This document shows positions 38,903 to 47,729 of a stretch of 64,000 bases of DNA, piece after piece. The translations under genes were made by a program, and so were the position numbers. This DNA is from Aestuariibacter sp. GTDB taxonomy: Bacteria; Pseudomonadota; Gammaproteobacteria; Enterobacterales; Alteromonadaceae. The first letter of the stretch is position 1; each line of letters begins with the position of its first letter. The notes under the pieces were generated by a model. That model was not told where the DNA came from. It saw only the letters and a program-made list of their open reading frames with translations, and searched no databases. The stretch is from NCBI GenBank assembly GCA_017794925.1, contig CP051238.1:1225186-1289185 (forward strand), given 5' to 3'.

Positions 38903-39270
38903 GGTTAAACCTCATCAAAGTAATATTGTATTATCAATATAACATATCACCTACGTTGGACTATGTAAATCTGTTGTTAAATATAATATGCTGTTAAGTA
39001 TAAACTAAATATGTAACTTGCTGTATTTTAAGTTTATTTATCAAGTATAAATTCAATTTTTGTTAAACTATAAGTAGTTTTAAGTTGATTTGTTAAGAAT
39101 TGTTAATAGTTTTAACAGACTTTGTTGACACCAATTAAATCATACAATAATATCTACCGATAATTTATCGTTCGGTTACGAAAAATAACAATCTTTTTAT
39201 TTTGCAGTTAACGCACTTACTAGGTTACTGCCTGGAGTATTAACCGCTCCCAGTAATGGAGGTTTACCGT
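38903..39270. promoter_or_regulatory. Divergent promoter region of the arabinan operon and TonB receptor
   Basis: A very AT-rich 368-bp gap. For the leftward operon, an inverted repeat ATATTG-TATTAT-CAATAT lies at 38923-38940, 21 bp from the GH43-LamG start. For the rightward receptor there is an excellent sigma-70 promoter, TTGACA (39125-39130), 17 bp, TAATAT (39148-39153), whose -10 overlaps CATACAATAATATC (39141-39154). A palindrome CGATAATTTATCG (39159-39171) lies just downstream. These sites share the TATTATCA / CATACAA elements seen before araB. Confidence 0.6.
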
Positions 39271-42066
39271 ATGTTTAAGAGAACACATTTAGCAACAGCA
39301 GTTATACTTGCTTTTGGCAGTACCATGCTGCAGGCCCAGGAAGCTGAAACCGCTCAGGAAGACGCTTCCCAGGACGTCGAAGTCATCGAAGTCTCGGGTA
39401 TCCGTGCCAGTTTAAATAAGGCTATTAATATTAAGCGTCAGAACATGCAAATTGTTGACGCCATTGTGGCTGAAGACATCGGTAAATTCCCAGATAACAA
39501 CGTAGTTGAAGCGCTACAGCGTGTCACGGGTGTACAGGTAACCGACCGCGCGTCTGGTGAAGTAAATACAGTATCAATTCGTGGTCTGACTGACGTAACA
39601 ACAACGGTAAACGGTCGTAATATCTTTACGTCAACGGGTCGCTCAATCGCGTTGGCGGATATTCCAGCAGCGCTACTGCAAAGTGCAAACGTATATAAAA
39701 CTCGTTCAGCGTCACAGCTGGGTAGCGGTCTGGCTGGTCAAATCGACGTAAAAACACAGCGTCCATTTGATTTTGAAGACTCCAAGGTCGTGCTGGCTGC
39801 TCGTGCGATTGAACAGGAGCAGGCTGATTATTACGATCCGAACGTGAGCCTGTTAATGAGTGACCGCTGGGAAACTGACTTCGGTGAAGTAGGTGCGTTG
39901 GTTAACGTGGCTTATGCCAGAACGCGCTTCCGTGATCAAAGCATTACCGCGGGTGCAATGCTGCCTTATTTCACTAAGAATCCACCTGAAGGTTACGATA
40001 TGTTAACGCGTATCTCTTCTGAGTTCTGGACGCCGGGTCTGGAAGAAGGCTTGCCCTTTGCAGCAGGTTCAACACTGGATATTAACGGTGTAGACGCAGA
40101 GTATTATCTTTCCCGTGATGCTATTTTTGGTATCGACAAGTATGGTGACCGTGAGCGTCCTGCAGTAAGTGTGTCACTACAATGGGCACCAAACGACTGG
40201 TCAGAATACCTGTTTGAAGCCTTCTACAACGGCTTCCGCACGGACGACCAAACCACCATGTTCTTCAAAAACGTTGAGCATACCTATTTACTTGATCCAA
40301 GCACGCCGCTGTATTTGTTCGGTGGAACCAACATCGTAAAAGCGGGCTCGGCAATGGACTCGCAAAACATTGGTAACAACTTTACCAGTGGTGACTATTT
40401 CACGGGTAAAACAGACGGTTTCCTTTATGCCTTAGGAGGCAGCTGGTATTTAACTGATGATATTCAGGTTAAATCTGAACTGATTTATCAAACCAGTGAG
40501 TACTCAAATATGTTCTTCGCCATGCGTGGTGTGCCTCAGCACCTGACAGGCACGCTGAACTTTGACTTTAATCCAGGTGGCGGTATTCCTTCACTGGAAG
40601 TGGTTGATAACCCGGATACGGCCATTGATGAGTCAGATCTGACTAACCGTGCCCTGTGGCAGACCGATGGGTTGTACGACAACTCATACCGTGGTGAAGG
40701 TGATGCACTGACCTTTAAAGTGGATACTGAGCAATTTGTTAATCTGGGCCCAATTGAAAAACTGAAATACGGCTTGCGTTACGACAAGCGTACCGCAGAA
40801 GATTACGATTATTTAGGCCCGGGCGGCAATGTCGCTATGTCTTTAACCGAATTTGAAGACGGGTTTACGTATATTAACAGCAACTTCTTTGACGGCCGCG
40901 CGAACTTCCCGGATACCTGGGCAGCGGTCAATGCCAAATACATTGCCCAAAATCGTCAGGATATTCGTGCATTACACGGCTATGACGATGTCACTGACCA
41001 GATTCCAGGCATCAATTTTGAAATTGAAGAAGTATCTAAAGAAGCCTATGTGGAAGCTGACTTCTCAATGAGTGTTGGCGGTAAGACGTTAGATGGTCAG
41101 TTTGGTGTGCGTGTCGAAAAAGCCGACCGCGAAATGAGCTTCTACGATGGTGATGTGGTCACAGAGGGTGAAGGTTCTAGTACTTCTGTACTGCCAAGTT
41201 TTGTTGTGCGTTATCATCTGGCAGATGACATTATTACCCGTTTCGCGTATACCGAAACGGTGCGTCGTCCGGATTTCGCAGCCCTTAACCCGACGATTTC
41301 TTACGGTTCTAACCTGACAGGACTTGAGCTGAAAACGGCCGGTCAGGGTAACCCGGATCTAGGCCCGGTTGAATCAACCAACCTGGATATCTCGGTTGAG
41401 TGGTACTTCTCGCCACAGAGTTCAGTTTATGCAGCCTGGTTCCAACGTGATATCGAAGGTTTCGTTTTTGACTCCAAGCGCAAAGTAACGCTGCAAGGGC
41501 CTGAAGACGAAGAGCCAACGGGTTACGTTATTACTCAGCCTGGTAATGCGTCTGACGGTAAGTTGAACGGTTGGGAATTAGGTCTGGTTTACTTCCCGGA
41601 AGACTTGCCTGACATGCTGGATGGTCTGGGTGTACAAGCTAGCTATACGTTACTTGATTCAGAGCAGGATATCCCGGAATTTGACGTAGATGAAAACGGC
41701 GACATTTTCGTGTCTCGCGTACTGTCTCGCAGCATGTTTGCGGTTTCTGACAAGTCTTACAGTGTGGTTGCTGTGTACGAAAAAGAAGATTTCGACATGC
41801 GTTTGTCCTATGTATGGCGTGATGACTTCCTGAATAACTACGAAGCGGCGATTTTTGCTAACCCGTTGGGCGTGTATCGCCGTCCGGAGCAGAGTCTGAA
41901 CTTCCAGATGAGTTATGACGTAAGCGAAAATCTGATGCTGACGTTTGACGCAACGAACCTGACTGATGAGGTGTATCAGAGTTATTATCAATACCCAACC
42001 ACTAATAACTTTGGTAGTGCTATTATCAGCAGAACCTTCGCACTTGGTATGCGATACAGCATGTAA
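39271..42066 (+). CDS. TonB-dependent receptor, probable arabinan-oligosaccharide importer
   Basis: A 931-residue outer-membrane receptor of the large carbohydrate-type TonB group. The signal peptide ends near LQAQ; a TonB box is at EVIEVSGIR, followed by the typical SLNKAINIKR and the plug motifs AEDIGKFPDNNVVEALQRV and VSIRGLTDVTTTVNGR. GGAGG at 39258-39262 sets the start at ATG 39271; an ATG at 39256 overlaps that ribosome binding site and is rejected. The last residues are FALGMRYSM, so the barrel ends in Met rather than Phe. Divergent transcription from the arabinanase operon and the adjacent symporter make arabino-oligosaccharides the likely cargo. A terminator follows. Confidence 0.88.
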   Translation: MFKRTHLATAVILAFGSTMLQAQEAETAQEDASQDVEVIEVSGIRASLNKAINIKRQNMQIVDAIVAEDIGKFPDNNVVEALQRVTGVQVTDRASGEVNTVSIRGLTDVTTTVNGRNIFTSTGRSIALADIPAALLQSANVYKTRSASQLGSGLAGQIDVKTQRPFDFEDSKVVLAARAIEQEQADYYDPNVSLLMSDRWETDFGEVGALVNVAYARTRFRDQSITAGAMLPYFTKNPPEGYDMLTRISSEFWTPGLEEGLPFAAGSTLDINGVDAEYYLSRDAIFGIDKYGDRERPAVSVSLQWAPNDWSEYLFEAFYNGFRTDDQTTMFFKNVEHTYLLDPSTPLYLFGGTNIVKAGSAMDSQNIGNNFTSGDYFTGKTDGFLYALGGSWYLTDDIQVKSELIYQTSEYSNMFFAMRGVPQHLTGTLNFDFNPGGGIPSLEVVDNPDTAIDESDLTNRALWQTDGLYDNSYRGEGDALTFKVDTEQFVNLGPIEKLKYGLRYDKRTAEDYDYLGPGGNVAMSLTEFEDGFTYINSNFFDGRANFPDTWAAVNAKYIAQNRQDIRALHGYDDVTDQIPGINFEIEEVSKEAYVEADFSMSVGGKTLDGQFGVRVEKADREMSFYDGDVVTEGEGSSTSVLPSFVVRYHLADDIITRFAYTETVRRPDFAALNPTISYGSNLTGLELKTAGQGNPDLGPVESTNLDISVEWYFSPQSSVYAAWFQRDIEGFVFDSKRKVTLQGPEDEEPTGYVITQPGNASDGKLNGWELGLVYFPEDLPDMLDGLGVQASYTLLDSEQDIPEFDVDENGDIFVSRVLSRSMFAVSDKSYSVVAVYEKEDFDMRLSYVWRDDFLNNYEAAIFANPLGVYRRPEQSLNFQMSYDVSENLMLTFDATNLTDEVYQSYYQYPTTNNFGSAIISRTFALGMRYSM

Positions 42067-42092
42067 TCCAGTGTGAATAAATCGTGAAAGAC

Positions 42093-42116
42093 AGCCCGGC
42101 TTGCCGGGCTTTTTCT
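42093..42116 (+). terminator. Rho-independent terminator of the arabinan TonB receptor gene
   Basis: AGCCCGGC, loop TT, GCCGGGCT, then TTTTCTGTTTTT. Confidence 0.88.
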
Positions 42117-42184
42117 GTTTTTCCGATGAACTTAAAACCAAGCAGGCAGGCCAGTATTTGCGACAAAATACTTGTTATTTTATT

Positions 42185-42200
42185 AGTATGATAATAGTAT
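42185..42200. promoter_or_regulatory. Operator-like site upstream of the GPH symporter
   Basis: AGTATGATAATAGTAT shares GTATGATAATA with the araB site (minus strand) and ATAATAGTA with the tkt site. It lies about 110 bp before the chosen start of the symporter gene. Confidence 0.45.
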
Positions 42201-42309
42201 ATTTGCTATTAACATTTGGTTTGCAAATGTCGTTAACACAGGGCTAATGTACTGGCTCAGTATCAATTCATATTTACCTGACAAACGGGTAATCAGTCGG
42301 AAGCGCGGT

Positions 42310-43731
42310 ATGGTTTCGCAGAAGTTAACACGGTTAGAAAAAGTAGGGTTTGGCGCCGGGGATATGGCCGTCAATGTGGTGATTTCCTCGATGATGCTGA
42401 TCATCACCTTCTTTTACACAGATATATTCGGACTCAAGCCATCTGACATGGCGTTAATGTTTTTGTTGGTCCGCATCCTCGATGCCATCAGTGACCCTCT
42501 CATGGGTATGGTGACCGACCGCTATACCAGCCGATGGGGGCGCTATCGCCCTTACTTCCTGTTTTTGTCGGTGCCGTTTGGCATTTCTGTGTTCCTGACA
42601 TTCAGTACGCCAGACGTCGACTACAACGCCAAGTTGGTATGGGCGTACTCAACCTATATTTTTGTCACGCTGATGTTTACCGCGGTGACCATTCCTTATA
42701 TTTCATTGATTGGTGTGATGACCGCTGATCCGAAAGAAAAGCTATCGGCAAACGGCTATCGCTTGTTCTTTGCAAAAGTCGCGGCATTTCTGGTAACCAT
42801 TATTGTGCCCTGGATGGCGGGCGCGGATATGTGGAACGGCGACCGGGCGGCCGGCTATCAGGCGGCTATGGGCCTAATGGCTGCGCTGGCTGTGGTGATG
42901 TTCCTGTTCTGCTTCTTTGCTACCACTGAACGTCTGGAGCACGAAGTAGAAGAGAAGCCGCTGAAAGAGCAGCTGTCGTTACTGTTCAAGAACGACCAAT
43001 GGTTAATCCTGTGTGGTGTTTGTGTATTGGGGACTATTGGTTATGTGGTGCGCGGTTCGGTAGCCTTGTATTACGCTAAATATTACCTGGGCGGCGACTC
43101 GGGCATGCAGTCATTGTTCCTATCAACTGGCGTGGGCGCGGCCATTCTCGCCATGATTGCCTCAACGTGGATCACGAAACGTTACTGCAAGGTAAAACTG
43201 TTCCGCTTTAGTCAGATGGCAGTGGGCTTGCTATCTGTGATCATGTATTTCGCGGTTGGCCCGCAAGATGTGGTGTTGGCATTTGTATTGTTCTTCCTGA
43301 TCAGCTTTGTAGTGGATTTACACGCCCCTATTTTCTGGTCTGCCATTGCTGAAGTGGTTGACTATGGTGAAAGCAAAGAAGGTAAGCGCGTGGCCGGTCT
43401 GGCATTCGGTGGTATCTCATTCTGCCAAAAAGCAGGAATGGGTGTGGCTGGAGCCTTGGTTGGCTGGCTGCTGGCGTATTTCGAATACACGCCGGGCACA
43501 GAGCAAAGCGAATTCACGCTTACCGGTATTGTGCTGATGCTAACAGTGATTTCAGGCTTCTTCCATTATCTGGTGGGCTGGCTGATGAATCGCTATGTGA
43601 TCACCGACGACGAATATGCAAAGCTTGCCAAAGTGGTTGCAGACAACCGCGCAGCAACTGCTAAGGCGGAATCAGCCGCAAGCGACACCGTGCCTTCTAC
43701 CTCTAACATGACACGTGGAGTTCAGTCATGA
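42310..43731 (+). CDS. GPH-family sugar:cation symporter
   Basis: A 12-helix inner-membrane transporter of the glycoside-pentoside-hexuronide family (MelB/XylP-like). The N-terminus LEKVGFGAGDMAVNVV and the helix 2 region LLVRILDAISDPLMGMVTDR with TSRWGRYRPY are diagnostic. The upstream open frame reaches 42247, but the ATG at 42310 (GGAAG just upstream) starts the protein where family members start, giving 473 residues. The next gene overlaps its stop (ATGA), so they are co-translated. It likely imports arabinose or short arabino-oligosaccharides released in the periplasm. Confidence 0.88.
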   Translation: MVSQKLTRLEKVGFGAGDMAVNVVISSMMLIITFFYTDIFGLKPSDMALMFLLVRILDAISDPLMGMVTDRYTSRWGRYRPYFLFLSVPFGISVFLTFSTPDVDYNAKLVWAYSTYIFVTLMFTAVTIPYISLIGVMTADPKEKLSANGYRLFFAKVAAFLVTIIVPWMAGADMWNGDRAAGYQAAMGLMAALAVVMFLFCFFATTERLEHEVEEKPLKEQLSLLFKNDQWLILCGVCVLGTIGYVVRGSVALYYAKYYLGGDSGMQSLFLSTGVGAAILAMIASTWITKRYCKVKLFRFSQMAVGLLSVIMYFAVGPQDVVLAFVLFFLISFVVDLHAPIFWSAIAEVVDYGESKEGKRVAGLAFGGISFCQKAGMGVAGALVGWLLAYFEYTPGTEQSEFTLTGIVLMLTVISGFFHYLVGWLMNRYVITDDEYAKLAKVVADNRAATAKAESAASDTVPSTSNMTRGVQS

Positions 43732-44672
43732 TGAATACCAATGAGCCGTTGATCCCTCAACGCGCTGACCCGTTTATTTTCAAGCACACTGATGGATTTT
43801 ATTACTTTACTGCGTCAGTCCCTGCCTACGATGGAATTGAGTTACGCCGTGCAGAAACAATCGAAGGCCTGGCGGAAGCGCCGACGCGTATGGTTTGGAC
43901 TAAGCCCGACACCGGCCCCTACAGTGAGCTTATCTGGGCACCCGAGATCCATTTCAACGAAGGCGCGTGGTATGTGTATTTCGCCGCCGCCCCGAGCCGT
44001 GAAATCAAGGATGATCTGTTCCAGCACCGGATGTACGCTATCAAGTGTGACGACGCCAACCCGGTAGACGGCGAATGGGAATTCTGTGGTCAGATTGAAA
44101 CACCATGGGATACCTTCTGTCTTGACGCCACCACCTTCTATCACAACGATGAGTTGTACTATTGCTGGGCGCAGAAAGAGCCGGGTATCCGCGGCAACTC
44201 AAATCTGTATCTGGCGAAGATGGAAACCCCAACCAAAATTACCGGTGATATCGCACGATTAACTGTGCCTGAGTTGCCATGGGAAATCATTGGTTTTTGG
44301 GTGAACGAAGGGCCAAACGTCATTAAGCGTAACGGCAAGATCTTCATGACCTATTCCGCCAGCGCCACCGATGAAAACTACGCCATGGGTTTGTTGTACG
44401 CAGACCTGGACAGCGATCTCATGGACCCAGCGAGCTGGACTAAGTCGCAGGAGCCTGTGTTCCTGACAAACGAGCCTAAAGAAATGTTCGGTCCGGGCCA
44501 CAACAGCTTTACCGTTGATCAGGATGGCAATGACGTGCTGGTGTATCACTGCCGTCAGTATACTGAAATCGAAGGCGACCCGCTGTGGAACCCAGATCGT
44601 CACACGTTTGTGAAATACCTTAAGTGGGACGAAAACGGCATGCCGGTTTTCGGAAAACCCGGCCAGCCATAA
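43728..44672 (+). CDS. Cytoplasmic GH43 arabinofuranosidase-like enzyme
   Basis: A 314-residue single-domain GH43 protein with no signal peptide, so cytoplasmic, unlike the other GH43 enzymes here. Catalytic residues: D14 (base, in QRADPFIF), D133 (in FCLDATTF) and E194 (acid, in FWVNEGPNV). FGPGHNSFTVDQDGNDVLVYH and the YSASATDENYAMG segment match exo-alpha-L-arabinofuranosidases that trim short arabinan oligomers. Coupling to the GPH symporter by a 4-bp overlap indicates that it degrades what that transporter brings in. Confidence 0.88.
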   Translation: MMNTNEPLIPQRADPFIFKHTDGFYYFTASVPAYDGIELRRAETIEGLAEAPTRMVWTKPDTGPYSELIWAPEIHFNEGAWYVYFAAAPSREIKDDLFQHRMYAIKCDDANPVDGEWEFCGQIETPWDTFCLDATTFYHNDELYYCWAQKEPGIRGNSNLYLAKMETPTKITGDIARLTVPELPWEIIGFWVNEGPNVIKRNGKIFMTYSASATDENYAMGLLYADLDSDLMDPASWTKSQEPVFLTNEPKEMFGPGHNSFTVDQDGNDVLVYHCRQYTEIEGDPLWNPDRHTFVKYLKWDENGMPVFGKPGQP

Positions 44673-44696
44673 ACACACAACAATAAGCAAAACGCT

Positions 44697-47162
44697 ATGA
44701 TGAATCCTGTCTTTAAAAAATGGTGTCTGGCGTTTTGCGCCAGCGCCCTGCTGCCGACACTGTCGGCATGTAGCGCTGATAGCGCTAATCCTCAGACGCA
44801 AGTCACTGCTGAGCAGGCAGGCCCAGCTGCAGCCCTCCATACGATGCCGGTAGGCAAATTATTCGACCTGTCTCAGGTACGCATTACCGACGGGCCTTTT
44901 GCCCATGCAATGCACACTAATGTCAGCTACTTGCTCGCCATGGAGCCAGACAGGTTACTTGCGCCCTATTTACGTGAGGCAGGCCTGACACCGAAAGAAG
45001 ATTCCTACGGCAACTGGGAAAATTCCGGATTGGACGGCCACATTGGCGGTCACTATTTAAGTGCATTGAGTCTGGCGTATGCCTCAACGGGTGATGAAGC
45101 CTTGTTGCAGCGTTTGCAGTATATGCTCAATGAACTGCACCGCGCCCAACAAGCAACGGGCGGGTATCTCGGCGGTATTCCAAACAGTCAGGCTATGTGG
45201 GCGCAAATTAAAGCCGGCGAAATCAAAGCGGATTTATTCAGTCTGAACGACCGTTGGGTACCGCTATACAATATCGACAAGATTTTTCACGGATTGCGCG
45301 ACGCTTACGAAGTAGCGCATCAGCCGTTGGCTAAGCGCATGCTAAGCTCACTGGGTGAATGGATACTCGACACCACGGCTAATCTTACCGATGAGCAATT
45401 TCAGCAGATGCTGTACTCAGAGCACGGCGGACTCAATGAAGTGTTTGCCGATATGGCCGCTATTTTCAACGACCCGCGTTATCTGAAACTGGGTCAGCAG
45501 TTTACCCACCAGAAAATCATTCAACCGTTAATTGCAGGTCAGGATCAACTGACCGGTTTGCACGCCAACACACAAATTCCAAAAATCATTGGCGCCCTGC
45601 GTGTTGCAGAGCTGAACGATGACGCCGCGTGGGAAAAAGCGGCGACGTTCTTCTGGGATACCGTGAGTCAGCATCGCAGCGTGAGTATGGGCGGCAACAG
45701 TGTGCGTGAGCACTTCCACGATGACAACGATTTCACCCCTATGGTGGAAGACATCGAAGGGCCGGAAACCTGTAACACCTACAACATGATGAAGCTCAGC
45801 AAAATGCTGTTTCTTCGCACGGGCGAGTCCCGTTATCTGGACTTTTATGAGCGCGCCACTTACAACCATATTCTATCCAGCCAGCACCCGCAGCACGGTG
45901 GTCTGGTTTATTTTACGTCTATGCGTCCTGGCCACTACCGCATGTATTCTTCGGTGCATGATTCAATGTGGTGTTGTGTCGGCTCAGGTATTGAAAACCA
46001 TAGTAAGTATGCAGAGTTAGCGTTTACTCACTCAGATGGCGCATTATGGGTAAACTTGTTTATGCCGGCCTCATTACACTGGCCGGAAACCGGCGTTACC
46101 GTTACCCAGCGAACCGCCTTCCCCGACAATAACGCGGTGATTTTAACGGTGAATACCGAGCGCGATGACACGCCATTTACGCTGAACCTGCGTCAACCAG
46201 GCTGGTCACAAGGCGAGATTGCAATTAGCGTTAACGGCAAACAAGTTAGTGCTGTACTTACAAACGGTTACTGGCAAGTAACGCGAGACTGGAACACGGG
46301 TGACACAGTAACCTTCAAATTAAACCCAACGCTTACTACTGAGCAGTTACCGGATGGTCAGGACTACTATTCTGTAATGTATGGGCCGGTCGTTATGGCG
46401 ACGCCTGTTACCGCATTTGAAAATGAAACGCTGAACTTTGTGGCCGACGACAGTCGCATGGGTCACATTGCCGCCGGACCGGTATGCCCGCCGGAGGCAT
46501 TGCCTATTATGCTGGGTGAGCCGGAAGCGTTCTTGCAACAACTCAAACGCCCCGATCCTACGTCGCTGTCTTTTGTGGCCAGTGGTAACGTGGCTATTGC
46601 GAACCCGGTTGACGAAAATGCCGTTACGCGCCTTATTCCCTTCTTCCGTTTGCACGATGCCCGTTATCAGGTGTATTGGCCGCAAATGCCGGAAACGGCA
46701 TTCGATGATTACGTAAAGAGTGCTAATGCAAAAGCGGCTGAACTGGCCGCACTAAAAGCCATGACAGTAGATGCCATTACGCCTGGAGAGCAACAGCCAG
46801 AAGTTGAGCATGACTTCCGCGGCGAGCAAACACGTGCCGGGGTGAATAACGGCATGCACTGGCGCGACGCCACTGGCTTCTTTGAATACCGCTTAAGCAA
46901 TAAAGCCCTTGAGGCTGGCGTATTGCGGATCACGTACTTCAAAGGTGACGTAGGCAGACAGTTCTCGATTTCACTGAACAACGAGTTATTAGCAGACGTA
47001 TCGCTACCGGTTGGTGAGCCTGAGACGGATTTTTACACGGTGGATTACCCGTTAAGTCCGGCCATGCGCAAGGCAAACGTGCTTACACTGCGCTTTAGTG
47101 CAGCCTCTGGCTCTGTTGCTGGTGGTATTTATGGGATACGCTTGCTGAAAGATCCAAACTAA
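44697..47162 (+). CDS. GH127 beta-L-arabinofuranosidase-like lipoprotein
   Basis: An 821-residue lipoprotein (LSAC lipobox near residue 25) of the former DUF1680 family. GH127 enzymes are retaining beta-L-arabinofuranosidases with a zinc-bound cysteine nucleophile. The zinc site is intact: E357 and C359 in GPETCNTYNMM, and C426-C427 in MWCCVGSG, corresponding to E338/C340 and C417/C418 of bifidobacterial HypBA1. A C-terminal extension (about 700-821, ending KANVLTLRFSAAS) looks like an extra beta-sandwich domain. It begins 24 bp after the cytoplasmic GH43 gene in the symporter operon. It extends the locus to beta-linked arabinofuranose, as found in plant arabinan caps and hydroxyproline-linked arabinosides. 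Confidence 0.9.
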   Translation: MMNPVFKKWCLAFCASALLPTLSACSADSANPQTQVTAEQAGPAAALHTMPVGKLFDLSQVRITDGPFAHAMHTNVSYLLAMEPDRLLAPYLREAGLTPKEDSYGNWENSGLDGHIGGHYLSALSLAYASTGDEALLQRLQYMLNELHRAQQATGGYLGGIPNSQAMWAQIKAGEIKADLFSLNDRWVPLYNIDKIFHGLRDAYEVAHQPLAKRMLSSLGEWILDTTANLTDEQFQQMLYSEHGGLNEVFADMAAIFNDPRYLKLGQQFTHQKIIQPLIAGQDQLTGLHANTQIPKIIGALRVAELNDDAAWEKAATFFWDTVSQHRSVSMGGNSVREHFHDDNDFTPMVEDIEGPETCNTYNMMKLSKMLFLRTGESRYLDFYERATYNHILSSQHPQHGGLVYFTSMRPGHYRMYSSVHDSMWCCVGSGIENHSKYAELAFTHSDGALWVNLFMPASLHWPETGVTVTQRTAFPDNNAVILTVNTERDDTPFTLNLRQPGWSQGEIAISVNGKQVSAVLTNGYWQVTRDWNTGDTVTFKLNPTLTTEQLPDGQDYYSVMYGPVVMATPVTAFENETLNFVADDSRMGHIAAGPVCPPEALPIMLGEPEAFLQQLKRPDPTSLSFVASGNVAIANPVDENAVTRLIPFFRLHDARYQVYWPQMPETAFDDYVKSANAKAAELAALKAMTVDAITPGEQQPEVEHDFRGEQTRAGVNNGMHWRDATGFFEYRLSNKALEAGVLRITYFKGDVGRQFSISLNNELLADVSLPVGEPETDFYTVDYPLSPAMRKANVLTLRFSAASGSVAGGIYGIRLLKDPN

Positions 47163-47185
47163 ATAAACAAGCAAATTTAACAGTA

Positions 47186-47611
47186 ATGGCAAAACAAAAG
47201 AAACAAGCAAAAGGCTCCCGGGGAAGTAACCGCAATCTGACTCAGGATGTGTTAGCTAAATACCGTCAACGCCCCGATACCACCGAAACCGCATCGGGGC
47301 TGATTTACCGCATTATTGACGATGCGCAAGGTGAACAGCCTGGTCCGCATCATCGGGTTAAGGTGCATCAGCGCATCATGCTGGGCGACGGTACGGTCAT
47401 CGACGACACCTACAAGAAAGGCTTACCCGAAGACTTCGCGATTAGCGAAGCCATTGAAGGGCTACAGGAAGCCTTGCCGATGATGTCAGTTGGCGCGCGC
47501 TATGAGTTCGTGATCCCGCCAGAACTGGCCTGGGGTAAACGGGGTAACAGCGGCGCAATTGGGCCGAATGCCGTGATGATTGTCGACGTGCGGTTGGTCG
47601 GTATAGAGTGA
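47186..47611 (+). CDS. FKBP-type peptidyl-prolyl isomerase
   Basis: A 141-residue protein with a lysine-rich N-terminus and an FKBP domain (VKVHQRIMLGDGTVIDDTYKKG ... PMMSVGARYEFVIPPELAWG ... GPNAVMIVDVRLV). It catalyses cis-trans isomerisation of prolyl bonds. It has no signal peptide, so it is cytoplasmic. It follows GH127 by 23 bp and may be carried as read-through of the arabinan operon or have its own promoter; no functional link to arabinan is evident. Confidence 0.82.
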   Translation: MAKQKKQAKGSRGSNRNLTQDVLAKYRQRPDTTETASGLIYRIIDDAQGEQPGPHHRVKVHQRIMLGDGTVIDDTYKKGLPEDFAISEAIEGLQEALPMMSVGARYEFVIPPELAWGKRGNSGAIGPNAVMIVDVRLVGIE

Positions 47612-47729
47612 TTCTAAAAACTGATTAGCACGATTGATATATATCGATATAGTTAATTAGTGGTTGTTGTTAGGATACTCCCATCAAATAAATGGTTTTT
47701 AATTTATAAAACCAATTGGAGGAAGTATC

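Noticed and set aside
44259..44840. 193-codon minus-strand ORF across the GH43/GH127 junction
   Set aside because: It is antisense to two clear enzymes and shows no family motif.
47612..47729. OxyR-like site upstream of the catalase
   Set aside because: The region is AT-rich with ATAT/GATATAG repeats, but the ATAG-N7-CTAT series cannot be aligned convincingly.
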